The notes under the pieces: generated by a model
Database searches by the model: none
What the model saw: only the letters and a program-made list of their open reading frames with translations
Told to the model about the DNA's origin: nothing
Source of the DNA: JAAUTT01 sp963846585
GTDB taxonomy: Bacteria; Bacteroidota; Bacteroidia; Bacteroidales; JAAUTT01
NCBI GenBank assembly: GCA_963846585.1
Contig: CAWJWO010000017.1
Span: forward strand, 1 to 64,000
Length of the DNA stretch: 64,000 nucleotides
Direction of reading: 5' to 3'
Position numbers and translations under genes: made by a program
Part shown: piece after piece, positions 9,375 to 17,580 of the stretch
How positions within the stretch are numbered: position 1 is the stretch's first letter
Layout: the number at the start of each line of letters is the position of its first letter

Positions 9375-10244
9375 ATGAAAAAATCACCTTTGTTAATAAC
9401 TATATTAGTATTTATCATATTTAACTTCTTTAGTTGCAAAAAATCAGACAATAGTACATCTAATTCTTCAGGAATTCTGGTGAATCTTGCAACAAGCAAT
9501 ACTTTAGGCCAGTACCTGGTTGATCAAAATGGCTATGCCTTGTATTTCTATTCAGACGATTACCTTGGCCGAAATAGTTGTTCAGGCGGTTGTGAAGGTT
9601 ATTGGCCATACTTTTATGCCGGGACAATCACACAGTCAAACCTGGCTACCGGCTTAAATTTGAGTGATTTTGATACTATCCATGTTGGTAGTTCCATTCA
9701 GACCCGGTACAAAGGTTGGCCATTATATTATTATTCTCCAAACGGAAATGGTGTAAAAGAATCAGCAAATCAAATTTCAGGAGATGGATCAAATGGTGTT
9801 TGGTTTGTTGCTAAACCTAATTATTCAATTATGCTTGCAAATGGCCAGTTGCTCGGTCTCAACGGAAGTGATTATACAAGTTCATATGTAGTAGGTACCG
9901 GAACAACCATATATATGACCGATGCTAAAGGATTAACATTATATACTTTCGCAAATGACAGTTTTAATATCAATAAATATACAAATTTATCATTTTCAAA
10001 TAACGGATCCTGGCCTATTTATGACACTACATTGATAGTAGTACCCTCAGTTTTGAATAAAAGCAATTTTGCCACTGCAACTATAGATGGACATATGCAA
10101 CTTACCTATAATGGCTGGCCCTTATATTATTTCGGAGAAGATAATGAAGTTAGAGGAAGCAATAAAGGAGTAAGTTTAGGCCTTACAGGTACAACTCCTA
10201 AATGGCCGGTTCCGGTTGAAAGTATGTCACCTGCCCCTAAATAG
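9375..10244 (+). CDS. Lipoprotein with secreted repeats (PF03640-like)
   Basis: A protein of 289 residues with a lipoprotein signal peptide: hydrophobic residues 5-19, then F-F-S-C with the lipidated Cys at 21. Two tandem units, each made of two 'secreted repeat' motifs, can be seen. Unit 1 has VDQNGYALYFYSDD, CSGGCEGYWPYF and YKGWPLYYYSPNGNG. Unit 2 has MTDAKGLTLYTFAND, NNGSWPIY and YNGWPLYYFGEDN. The Cys pair of unit 1 (SCSGGC) is missing from unit 2. This family is found in periplasmic or surface lipoproteins and its function is unknown. The TAG stop codon is the first part of a 121-bp palindromic element that separates this gene from a convergent operon. Confidence 0.75.
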   Translation: MKKSPLLITILVFIIFNFFSCKKSDNSTSNSSGILVNLATSNTLGQYLVDQNGYALYFYSDDYLGRNSCSGGCEGYWPYFYAGTITQSNLATGLNLSDFDTIHVGSSIQTRYKGWPLYYYSPNGNGVKESANQISGDGSNGVWFVAKPNYSIMLANGQLLGLNGSDYTSSYVVGTGTTIYMTDAKGLTLYTFANDSFNINKYTNLSFSNNGSWPIYDTTLIVVPSVLNKSNFATATIDGHMQLTYNGWPLYYFGEDNEVRGSNKGVSLGLTGTTPKWPVPVESMSPAPK

Positions 10245-10364
10245 TGTTTGTCCATAAAGTCCGTAGCCTTTGTTACGCTTGCCTAAAAACCAGTCATTTA
10301 CTATAGTAAACTCCTGATTTTTAGGCTTCGCAAGCCTCGGCTACGAACTTTATGATCCAAACAC
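10244..10364 (+). repeat. 121-bp palindromic element, copy 1
   Basis: The sequence runs from GTGTTTG to CAAACAC and folds into a long imperfect hairpin. Matching arm segments include ATAAAGT/ACTTTAT, CGTAGCC/GGCTACG and CCTAAAAA/TTTTTAGG around the perfect core TTTACTATAGTAAA. It starts at the last base of the TAG stop of the lipoprotein gene. It lies between convergent genes, so a terminator-like role is possible here. The other copies are at 11516-11636 and 62713-62833. No target-site duplication is evident. Confidence 0.85.
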
Positions 10365-10398
10365 TTGACTTTAAATACATACTAAATAATAAAATACA

Positions 10399-10893
10399 TT
10401 ATTTAGGAACAGTATTTACTATCGAACAGCGGTTCAGGACAACATCCATCAAAAAGCCACTGCATAATCCTTTTGCAGTAATGTTTCTTCCGGGACTTAT
10501 GGATGATTTATCAACTGTTGTTTTATCAAAACTACAGGATACACCGGCTGTTGCTCCATCATTTTTTAAAATAACAGTAATATCTTTGTCATTAACAGTC
10601 TGGCTATTTATTATGCCTGACACTGCAACTACCTTGTTGAGATATTTAATATTGGCCTTGTTTTCATCTGTTTCAAATTCTTTTACCATTTCTGTTGCCG
10701 GTACCACAATATCAGCTTTACGGGAACCTACACTTTTTTCCTGCTCCCTGAATACCCATTTCCATGTCAATATACAAGCCAATGCAACAATCAATATGAC
10801 AATAATAATAATTCGTTTAATCACTTTACTCATATTTATTTTATTTTTGTTCATATCTATTATTCCTCTAAAAAATAGGGCATATTTATTCAC
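10399..10893 (-). CDS. Membrane-anchored OB-fold protein (tRNA_anti-like)
   Basis: Up to 164 residues. The GTG at 10893 overlaps the YceI stop codon by 4 bp (GTGA). The ATG at 10854 (MNKNKINM...) gives 151 residues and is an equally good start. One N-terminal membrane helix (IIIIVILIVALACILTW) precedes a compact domain with an OB-fold-like pattern: YLNKVVAVSGIINSQ, ITVILKND, GVSCSF, then ITAKGLCSGFLMDVVLNRC. This resembles the 'OB-fold putative lipoprotein/tRNA_anti-like' family in Bacteroidota, whose function is unknown. The overlap with yceI suggests joint expression and perhaps joint function in the periplasm. Confidence 0.6.
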   Translation of the reverse strand: MNKYALFFRGIIDMNKNKINMSKVIKRIIIIVILIVALACILTWKWVFREQEKSVGSRKADIVVPATEMVKEFETDENKANIKYLNKVVAVSGIINSQTVNDKDITVILKNDGATAGVSCSFDKTTVDKSSISPGRNITAKGLCSGFLMDVVLNRCSIVNTVPK

Positions 10894-11438
10894 TGATAAG
10901 GACTATACGTTAGTTCGACGGTAACATCCATGGCTTTGGCAATTTTATTTTCAACAATTGAAGGAATTTGAATATCATAATCTTTTGGAATTAGCTGAAA
11001 TTTGGCCTTTGCACTTATAATTCCTTCTTTTACATCAATTGACCCGGTAGTAGTTATTGGTTTTGAAACTCCATGAATAGTTATTGTTCCGGTAATTTCC
11101 GCCACATATTCGCCATCCTTTGTGAATGATATTTTATCAAGGTTTGTAATCTTTCCTTTGAAGGAGGCTTTTGGAATTTTATCAGATTCCATATAGTTTT
11201 CATTAAAATGCTCCTGCATCAACTTCCTTTTAAATTCGAATGATTTAATCAGCAAGTTAAAAGCCAGTTCACCCGAATTAATATTCAGCAGGCTGACACA
11301 TTGACGATTATGTGCTTCAATTTCTTCCATAGGCGTTTGAGAATAAAACCAAATGTGCCCGGTCTTTGAAATGTATTTTTGGCAAAATGCTGCCGAGGCT
11401 ATCATAATCAATATTATAAACAAAATATACTTTTTCAT
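10890..11438 (-). CDS. YceI family periplasmic lipid-binding protein
   Basis: A protein of 182 residues with a signal peptide ending at AAFCQ. The mature part has the YceI lipocalin-like pattern: GHIWFYSQTPMEEIEAHN near the N-terminus, then FEFKRKLMQEHFNENYMESDKIPKA, then GTITIHGVSKPITTTGSI, then YDIQIP near the C-terminus. YceI proteins bind polyisoprenoids or other amphiphiles in the periplasm, and some act with quinone- or cytochrome-linked systems. A good ribosome binding site (GGAAGGA) lies upstream of the ATG. The gene pair yceI plus OB-fold is bracketed by two 121-bp palindromes in opposite orientation. Confidence 0.8.
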   Translation of the reverse strand: MKKYILFIILIMIASAAFCQKYISKTGHIWFYSQTPMEEIEAHNRQCVSLLNINSGELAFNLLIKSFEFKRKLMQEHFNENYMESDKIPKASFKGKITNLDKISFTKDGEYVAEITGTITIHGVSKPITTTGSIDVKEGIISAKAKFQLIPKDYDIQIPSIVENKIAKAMDVTVELTYSPYQ

Positions 11439-11515
11439 ATTCCTTCCGTTTAAATGATATTATTTATTAAAAATTAAAGTAATTGAAGACAACTAAGTGT
11501 CTCAATTTAAAACAG

Positions 11516-11636
11516 GTGTTTGGATCATAAAGTTCGTAGCTGAGGCCTGCGAAGTTTAAAAATCAGGAGTTTACTATAGTAAATGACTGATTTTTAAACG
11601 AGCGTAACGAAAGCTACGGACTTTATGGCCAAACAC
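11516..11636 (-). repeat. 121-bp palindromic element, copy 2
   Basis: Reverse-orientation copy of the element at 10244-10364, with the same length and the same TTTACTATAGTAAA core. Its GTGTTTG end overlaps the TAG stop codon of the minus-strand DUF5777 gene, exactly as copy 1 overlaps the stop of the lipoprotein gene. It separates that gene from yceI within a run of minus-strand genes. Confidence 0.85.
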
Positions 11637-12526
11637 TACTTTAAAGCAAATACGCGGGATATATTAAATCCAAAATATATAGCCCCCTTCCTCCAGTTAT
11701 AAGTTGTATTTGTAATATAAGCACTTTCAATCATTGCATCCGAATTGGTTAAAAAAAGCTGAAAAACATGGCCTCCGGTTTCAATATCAAAACCTATTGA
11801 TAATGGCGGATAAATTTTAATACTGGGATCGTTTCTAAAAGGTGGCACCAGGTAATAATATTCGATATTCAAAGAAACCCTTTTCGAAAGCTTGAAACGT
11901 CCTCCCATACCAAGTGATAATATATCATTTGGATCCAATTCTGTACCTACCATATTTCTGTGTACAAGGGTGGGATTCAATTCAAGTGACAAATTTTCAT
12001 TGAATTTACGGGCTATCAGTACCTGGTAAACATAGCTGAAACGATCCCAGAAATAAAACTTTGGGACTCCCATATCTGCATCATCCAGTGAATTAATTGC
12101 AGATGATACAAAAAATGAAAGTGATATCGGCATATTAGCGGCTCCTTTTGATTGTCGGAGGATAGAAAATTTAAGAAACTCATCATAGGTTTTCTGGTAA
12201 GTCCCCCTTCCTATTCCGACCATCATCCAGTTTGTAATTCCATAATCCAACCCAAAATGGATAAATGCCTGGTCCAAACCCCAAAGATCATAAGGCCCGG
12301 TATTCAATTGTCCAAAATGATGCGAAAAACGCACATCCAGCTGTCCTGCCTGCATTCTTTCGATGGATTGACATGTAACAATATGTGTGGATTTAAATGT
12401 TGCAGCTGTATAATCAGTTTTTGAATTTGCTGCATCATTTAATATTTGGTCTAAATCCTGACCTGGTGACAAAGTACAGGACAATAAAATAGAACCTGAT
12501 AAGAAAATTCTGTCGATATAAAACAT
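11636..12526 (-). CDS. DUF5777 family outer-membrane beta-barrel protein
   Basis: A protein of 296 residues with an N-terminal signal peptide (hydrophobic residues 7-19). Recognisable family features are the conserved early segment FKSTHIVTCQSIERMQAGQLDVRFSHHFG (quoted in part: STHIVTCQSIE and LDVRFSHHFG), the GLDQAFIHFGLDYGITNWMMVGIG stretch, and alternating hydrophobic strands to a terminal aromatic/basic residue. This fits a barrel of about 12-14 strands. DUF5777 proteins often lie beside c-type cytochrome-domain lipoproteins and YceI, as here. They are proposed as partners in an envelope redox or transport function, which is unproven. The stop codon lies at the edge of a 121-bp palindrome. 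Confidence 0.7.
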   Translation of the reverse strand: MFYIDRIFLSGSILLSCTLSPGQDLDQILNDAANSKTDYTAATFKSTHIVTCQSIERMQAGQLDVRFSHHFGQLNTGPYDLWGLDQAFIHFGLDYGITNWMMVGIGRGTYQKTYDEFLKFSILRQSKGAANMPISLSFFVSSAINSLDDADMGVPKFYFWDRFSYVYQVLIARKFNENLSLELNPTLVHRNMVGTELDPNDILSLGMGGRFKLSKRVSLNIEYYYLVPPFRNDPSIKIYPPLSIGFDIETGGHVFQLFLTNSDAMIESAYITNTTYNWRKGAIYFGFNISRVFALK

Positions 12527-12584
12527 ATTATGAATGAGTTTATTAAGTTACTCAAATAAAATCTGTGGCATTTTCTTAATGACA

Positions 12585-13001
12585 CTAATTATCGGGCGCA
12601 CCTGCATTAATCCACTTGGTAATAGCGCCTAGTTCGCAATTATCCAGCTGCCCCCCGGTTAATGGCATATGTGGTACATTTCCATCAGGTGAAATACTGT
12701 TTAGCAATTTACTATTTTTGACTTGTATAAGTACTCCCGGATAGGTGGAAAGATCAATTCCACTTGTGGAATTTGCACCGGTATGACAGTTTAGGCAATT
12801 TTGACTTAGTATTGACGAGATAGTTGTTGAATATTTAACCGTGTCAACGGTATCAGTGCAGGCAGTTTTAGGGTATAAATATTCCTCACTGTCATAGTAA
12901 CAACTATTCATAATTAAAAGATAAAAGATAAATACTACCAGGACAACAGGCATTTTTTTTATCTTTAAAAATAGTTTTATTATATCACTGCCACTCATCA
13001 T
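12585..13001 (-). CDS. Cytochrome c-domain lipoprotein, single CXXCH
   Basis: About 138 residues from the ATG at 13001, one base after the upstream stop codon. The frame opens further upstream but inside the previous gene. Residues 17-33 form a lipoprotein signal (VVFIFYLLIMNSC, Cys 34). The haem motif is C69-L-N-C72-H73 after the conserved ISSILSQN. The tail PHMPLTGGQLDNCELGAITKWINAGAP has the MP and W-I-x-x-G-A features of planctomycete-type cytochrome c domains (PF07635), where the Met may be the distal haem ligand. Tight spacing to the neighbouring two-domain protein implies an operon. Confidence 0.7.
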   Translation of the reverse strand: MMSGSDIIKLFLKIKKMPVVLVVFIFYLLIMNSCYYDSEEYLYPKTACTDTVDTVKYSTTISSILSQNCLNCHTGANSTSGIDLSTYPGVLIQVKNSKLLNSISPDGNVPHMPLTGGQLDNCELGAITKWINAGAPDN

Positions 13002-13002
13002 A

Positions 13003-13731
13003 TCAGTTATTAAGAGTACCTTGCTGAACCCAAAGTTCAATGGTTCTGGTATTGCAAAGAGATAGTTTTGCACCTGACTTAGGCATAGAAGGAAAATCAT
13101 TATTTCCATTGATAACACCAATCAACAGGCTAATGTTCGACAATTGTGTTGATGCAATATGTTCGATAGCAGAATAATTGCTCAGATTGTATCCTCCTCC
13201 TGTAGAATTATAATCAGAACCATGACATATAATACAATTACTTGAAATTACAGGCATAACCTGATTGGCAAAGGAGATGGTTCCGGTTGTATCGCATTTT
13301 GAACCTGTTGTGTTACTAGTATCTACAGGCGTGGTAGATGATGAACATCTGGTATCTTTTGCACCTTGTTCTATCCATACTTCAATAAATGTTCTTTGCT
13401 GCAATGTTAAAGGGGTATGAGGCGAAGGAGGCATCATATCAGGATTATCGGGACTGCTGACAATGGTATAAATCTTACTTTTCCAGGCATTGCCCGGTGT
13501 AACGTATTTTATGATGCTGCTGTACGAAGTTGCATTAAACCTGCTTTTATGTGAAATAGAATCGTGACAACGGGATAAAGCACAAGAAGAAGTAAATGTC
13601 GGAAGAACCTGAGTATTAAAACAAACAGTATCAAGAGCATCCAAACCAACTGGTTCGTTTTTGCACGACTCAAACTGAAATGCAATGCTAAAAAAAACAA
13701 TCAGGATGATTAATAACTTAATATTTTTCAT
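13003..13731 (-). CDS. Lipoprotein with two cytochrome c-like domains (CX4CH and CXXCH)
   Basis: About 242 residues from the ATG at 13731. The N-terminus is a lipoprotein signal (hydrophobic 5-19, Cys 23). Two PF07635-like domains follow. Domain 1 has VCFNTQVLPTFTSSC with C50-X4-C55-H56, then DMMPPSPHTPLTLQQ and IEVWIEQGA. Domain 2 has FANQVMPVISSN, C166-X2-C169-H170, then PSMPKSGAKLSLCNTRTIELWVQQG. The CX4CH spacing in domain 1 is unusual; either it binds haem through non-standard maturation or that site is degenerate. It is probably an outer-membrane or periplasmic electron carrier, read upstream of the single-haem lipoprotein and the DUF5777 barrel. Confidence 0.7.
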   Translation of the reverse strand: MKNIKLLIILIVFFSIAFQFESCKNEPVGLDALDTVCFNTQVLPTFTSSCALSRCHDSISHKSRFNATSYSSIIKYVTPGNAWKSKIYTIVSSPDNPDMMPPSPHTPLTLQQRTFIEVWIEQGAKDTRCSSSTTPVDTSNTTGSKCDTTGTISFANQVMPVISSNCIICHGSDYNSTGGGYNLSNYSAIEHIASTQLSNISLLIGVINGNNDFPSMPKSGAKLSLCNTRTIELWVQQGTLNN

Positions 13732-13773
13732 GTATTTCAAAATTCCCTGAAAATTAATATTTTTTTGAACCAA

Positions 13774-15012
13774 TTAAAACACTTCATTCAAATTAAATGA
13801 AAAACCCTTGGACCCACCGGTTCCTATACCATAATCAATACAAAGATTGGTACTTGCTGATTTATTCATTTTAATTCTTAAGCCAGCTCCGTTACCCGGA
13901 TTTATTTTTTCAAACCTGTTATCCGGCCATTCGGAAACTGATGATACATTTGAAAATAATACTCCTCCAAGCAATCCGTTGGTTAATATCCGAAACCTGA
14001 ATTCTGCTTCTAAATCTATAAGATTAAGTCCGCGAAACCTGCCTTCAATATAGCTTCTTGCCGTATTATTATACGAATCTTCGCCGGTACACGGTAAATC
14101 AAGGTAGGGAGGCATACCTGACAGGGTGAACCAGTCATAACTCCAAAATGCCAATACATTACCTGAATTTTCAGACAGTTGAATATAATGCCTGGCATCA
14201 ATTATTAATGATTGCCAGTTATTATTGCTTCCAAATGTTTTCAGATTATCTCTTGCCTGAATAAAGATATAAGTGCCTTTCTCCGGATTATTCGAATTTA
14301 AACGGTTGTCATATTGAAAGTTTAAGGAAATACCGGAAGAAACCGATGATTTGGTTAAATGATATTCATCATCAAAATCAGGTGTTATATTTGGCGGATT
14401 AAGTATTTCTTTAATATCCCAATAACTATCGTAATTAAACCCAATGCCTCCAAATAAGTTTCTGGCGATTTTACCCATTGCAACTTCATAAAATCTAAGC
14501 CGGAAATAATCAATTGCATCAGCATCATTTAAAGAGGTTTTACTTCCAAGGCCGTAAGTATAGGTAGGAAATCGGTAAAAACGCCAGTCACCGGTTAAAT
14601 TAATAGTTTCATGATTAAGCCAAATATTTGAATTGATGATGTTCATGAACTGTTTATATTGGGAATAAATATTGCTCATTAATATAGAAGAGATTTTTGC
14701 ATCATCCCCTTTATGCGCAAAAAAAGAAACATTACTTGATAAACCTAAAAGATACCCCGTAACCATTGCATATCCCGGATATGGTAGCAAAGTATAAAAA
14801 GGCCCAAGTAAATTTCGTTTTGAAGAATCGTTTTTGACAATAACCGGTTTTTTGAAAATTAACCGGTACAAATCACCGGCATCCATTTGTACTTTTTTAC
14901 CGGATAAAAATTTGGATGTATCATTATCAATATGCTGTGCTTTAATAACATTACTATGAAATAAATATAAAAAAGGCAGGAGAATAATAATTCTTTTTAT
15001 TTTAAATATCAT
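13774..15012 (-). CDS. BamA/TamA-like outer-membrane beta-barrel protein
   Basis: A protein of 412 residues with a signal peptide ending near IKAQ. It lacks POTRA domains, and the body is a series of amphipathic strands. Features of surface-antigen/Omp85-like barrels in Bacteroidota include the early PYPGYAMVTGYLLGLSSN, LNFQYDNRLNSNNPEKGTYIF (the D-x-R-x-x-x-x-P-x-x-G pattern), YIEGRFRGLNLIDLEAEFRF (the G-R-F-R-G loop-6-like motif), and a terminal FSFNLNEVF ending in Phe. It is first in a minus-strand run with two haem lipoproteins and a DUF5777 barrel. A role in anchoring or exporting those lipoproteins is an inference from position. Confidence 0.7.
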   Translation of the reverse strand: MIFKIKRIIILLPFLYLFHSNVIKAQHIDNDTSKFLSGKKVQMDAGDLYRLIFKKPVIVKNDSSKRNLLGPFYTLLPYPGYAMVTGYLLGLSSNVSFFAHKGDDAKISSILMSNIYSQYKQFMNIINSNIWLNHETINLTGDWRFYRFPTYTYGLGSKTSLNDADAIDYFRLRFYEVAMGKIARNLFGGIGFNYDSYWDIKEILNPPNITPDFDDEYHLTKSSVSSGISLNFQYDNRLNSNNPEKGTYIFIQARDNLKTFGSNNNWQSLIIDARHYIQLSENSGNVLAFWSYDWFTLSGMPPYLDLPCTGEDSYNNTARSYIEGRFRGLNLIDLEAEFRFRILTNGLLGGVLFSNVSSVSEWPDNRFEKINPGNGAGLRIKMNKSASTNLCIDYGIGTGGSKGFSFNLNEVF

Positions 15013-15080
15013 ATATCAGGCAATCACTCCATATCTAATTTTATAAACAATTCAATTTATATTTTGATTGTTGCAACCTG

Positions 15081-15127
15081 TAACTAACAACCAGCAACTA
15101 ACAACTAACAACTAACAATTAACAACT
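15081..15127. repeat. AACTAAC heptad array
   Basis: Six or seven copies of AACTAAC/AACCAGC/AATTAAC immediately downstream of the peptidase gene, touching its stop codon at 15126. Confidence 0.8.
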
Positions 15128-17306
15128 ATAAACTGTTGTGTTGAATACTCATTTCCTTCAGCAGATATCCTGCTCCGGCAAACTTATCTATAATAAAAAG
15201 TATATATCTTATATCCACTGAAATATTGCGACACATCTTTGGATCGTAAAGTACTTCATCCATTGTTCCTTCCCAGGTGCGGTCGAAATTAAGGCCGATT
15301 AATTCGCCTTTGGCATTTAATACCGGACTACCCGAACTTCCTCCTGAAGTATGGTTCGATGCAATAAAACATACGCCCATTTTACCATCCTTGCGGGCAT
15401 AAGGACCATAATCTTTTTTTAAGTAAAGTTCTTTTAATTTTAAAGGAACATGATAATCGTAACTTGCAGAATCGTCTTTTTGAATAACCCCATCCAAGGT
15501 GGTATTATATAAATAATCCACAGCATCGGCAACATGATAACCTTCTACTTTACCATAACTTACTCTAAGTGATTGATTAGCTTCCGGATATAAAATTTCG
15601 TCTTTATTTTTAATCATTATTGCCGCTGTATAAAGACGGGTAAGGCTATCTTTAATAACGCCCAACCTGACAAATGGTTCCAAAACTTTGTCCTTAAACA
15701 CTTTACCAAAACTTTGATATATTATAACAGCGGGATCTTTAAGCATTTCCTTAGCCTTAGACAAAGTAACATGATTCAGAAAATTCCATAATTTATCCTT
15801 GCCGGTAAACATGGATTTTTTATAAACATCCACCGCCCAGCGGTCAAAATTACCTTTATATTTTTTTTTTACTTCATTGAATATTTCCGGTTGGTAACGC
15901 TCATCAATATTAAGGCAATAACTTTGCATTAACACAGAGAATGTTTGCTCATCAATTGGCAAGTCAAAATTATTATAGAAATCAATTAATCCGTTTCTGT
16001 ATGCTGTTATCTCCTGTCTTAGTTTTGCTGAATCGTCCCATGTTGCATTCCTGATAAAACTGTTAAATTTTCCAGCCACACTGAGCAAATCAATTGATTG
16101 AAATGTTTCAGATGAATAGCTGTTTATAAAATTGTAAAAGGCATATTCAGGAAAAACCCTGCTAAATTCGTCAATTAACTTTCCATACTTAATTTTTAAC
16201 GTATCGTTATTATTTAACCATTCCAGATACTCTGTTTCCTTTTGTTTTTTAACCGCAATTGCATCCGAATGCAACAGCCCACTAAATTCACCCTGCCATT
16301 TTTCCCAGGATGACTTTATTCCGTAATACCTTTGTGAATATTGTTTCTGTACCTTTGGGTCCTTTTCCATATTCTGTTCAATAATGATAAGCCGCTTTGC
16401 CCGTAGGTTTATCAATTGAGGAAGTTCTTTTTTCATTAAATATTCAGTTTCAATTGAAGTGAGAAAAGGCTGATCAGAAGCCGGATAACCATAAACTATA
16501 GTAAAATCGTTTTCTTCAATTCCACCTATTGAAACAGGCAAAAATTTCTTTGGTTTGTAAGGAATATTAACAGGTGAATACGGTGCCGGATTATTATTTT
16601 TATCGGCATACACACGAAAAACAGAGAAATCTCCGGTATGACGGGGCCATATCCAGTTATCCGATTCACCACCGAATTTTCCAATATCTGAAGGCGGGGC
16701 ACCTACAAGACGGACATCTTGAAAAACTTCATATTCATAAAGGAAAAACTGATTCCCATTGTATAAAGGTTTAATTATTATGCTATGGCCCTGGGTTTTT
16801 CCGGTTTCTTCCTTCTCAAGCGATTCTATGTTTTTCAAAAGAATCAAGTTACGCCTTATTTCGCCTGTGGTATCAGTTATTCCTCTTAAAATTATTGCAG
16901 TAACATTTTCCATTCTGACGAGGAACGAAACTGTAAGTCCTGGATTCGGCAATTCTTCCTTTTGAGACATTGCCCAAAATCCATTGGTTATATAATCATG
17001 GGCAATACTATTATGACTTTGAATAAATCTGATCCCACAATGGTAATTAGTTATCAGCAATCCCATATCTGAGACAATAACCCCTGAACAATTCCTGTTA
17101 AATAATACAACAGCATCTTTAATGCTGGAATGGTTTATACTGTATATGTCATCTGCTGAAAGCTGACAACCTTTTTCTTTCATCCGTTCAAAACACGATT
17201 GGTTTAAAAGTAAAGGAACCCACATTCCTTCATCAGCCATTGAATAATAAACTATTGAAAATGATGCAATTACTGAAATTATAGAATGTTTTATAATACC
17301 CATCAT
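15126..17306 (-). CDS. S46 family dipeptidyl-peptidase, DPP11-type (Asp/Glu-specific)
   Basis: A protein of 726 residues with a signal peptide (cleavage near YSMA-DEGMW). The mature N-terminus DEGMWVP is typical of S46 peptidases (PF10459). The triad is visible: H89 in ITNYHCG, D225 in RHTGDFSVFR, and S658 in GGSSGSPVLN. Arg676, 18 residues after the serine (GLNFDRTWEG), sits at the position that in characterised enzymes is Arg in DPP11 (acidic P1) and Gly in DPP7 (hydrophobic P1). It therefore probably removes dipeptides after Asp or Glu in the periplasm, feeding amino-acid fermentation. It lies next to, and divergent from, enolase. Confidence 0.85.
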   Translation of the reverse strand: MMGIIKHSIISVIASFSIVYYSMADEGMWVPLLLNQSCFERMKEKGCQLSADDIYSINHSSIKDAVVLFNRNCSGVIVSDMGLLITNYHCGIRFIQSHNSIAHDYITNGFWAMSQKEELPNPGLTVSFLVRMENVTAIILRGITDTTGEIRRNLILLKNIESLEKEETGKTQGHSIIIKPLYNGNQFFLYEYEVFQDVRLVGAPPSDIGKFGGESDNWIWPRHTGDFSVFRVYADKNNNPAPYSPVNIPYKPKKFLPVSIGGIEENDFTIVYGYPASDQPFLTSIETEYLMKKELPQLINLRAKRLIIIEQNMEKDPKVQKQYSQRYYGIKSSWEKWQGEFSGLLHSDAIAVKKQKETEYLEWLNNNDTLKIKYGKLIDEFSRVFPEYAFYNFINSYSSETFQSIDLLSVAGKFNSFIRNATWDDSAKLRQEITAYRNGLIDFYNNFDLPIDEQTFSVLMQSYCLNIDERYQPEIFNEVKKKYKGNFDRWAVDVYKKSMFTGKDKLWNFLNHVTLSKAKEMLKDPAVIIYQSFGKVFKDKVLEPFVRLGVIKDSLTRLYTAAIMIKNKDEILYPEANQSLRVSYGKVEGYHVADAVDYLYNTTLDGVIQKDDSASYDYHVPLKLKELYLKKDYGPYARKDGKMGVCFIASNHTSGGSSGSPVLNAKGELIGLNFDRTWEGTMDEVLYDPKMCRNISVDIRYILFIIDKFAGAGYLLKEMSIQHNSL

Positions 17307-17313
17307 AATATTA

Positions 17314-17403
17314 ATTATTGACTATTGATTATTGATTATTGATTAACAATTATTTAAATATTTTATCCTGGCTCCTGGCTCTTGGTTCTTGGCTCTTAGT
17401 TCT
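17314..17403. repeat. TATTGAT and CTGGCTC/TTGGTTC heptad arrays
   Basis: Four copies of TATTGAT/TATTGAC (17314-17346) are followed by five copies of CTGGCTC/TTGGTTC/TTAGTTC (17367-17403). The words also occur at many other intergenic sites in the window. A short AACTAAC/AACCAGC array follows at 17509-17538, just upstream of enolase. Confidence 0.8.
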
Positions 17404-17580
17404 ATTATTGAAAATTGAAAATTGAATTTAGCAAAAATATGAAATATAATATTTAAAATTGTACCCTGATAAAGTTGTATTGGTTGTCAATAATGAGCAG
17501 TTGTAAAAACCAGCAACTAACAACCAGCCACCAACAACATATATGCAAATTAGTATTAAACCAAATAAAGTAAAATAATT

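Noticed and set aside
10244..10364. 121-bp element as a transposon-encoded gene or structured ncRNA gene with its own promoter
   Set aside because: It has no open frame, no promoter box and no flanking target duplication was visible. A palindromic repeat is as far as the evidence goes.
12585..13121. Longer single-haem lipoprotein starting at 13121
   Set aside because: The extension lies within the upstream gene, and the start at 13001 gives a proper lipoprotein signal one base after the upstream stop codon.
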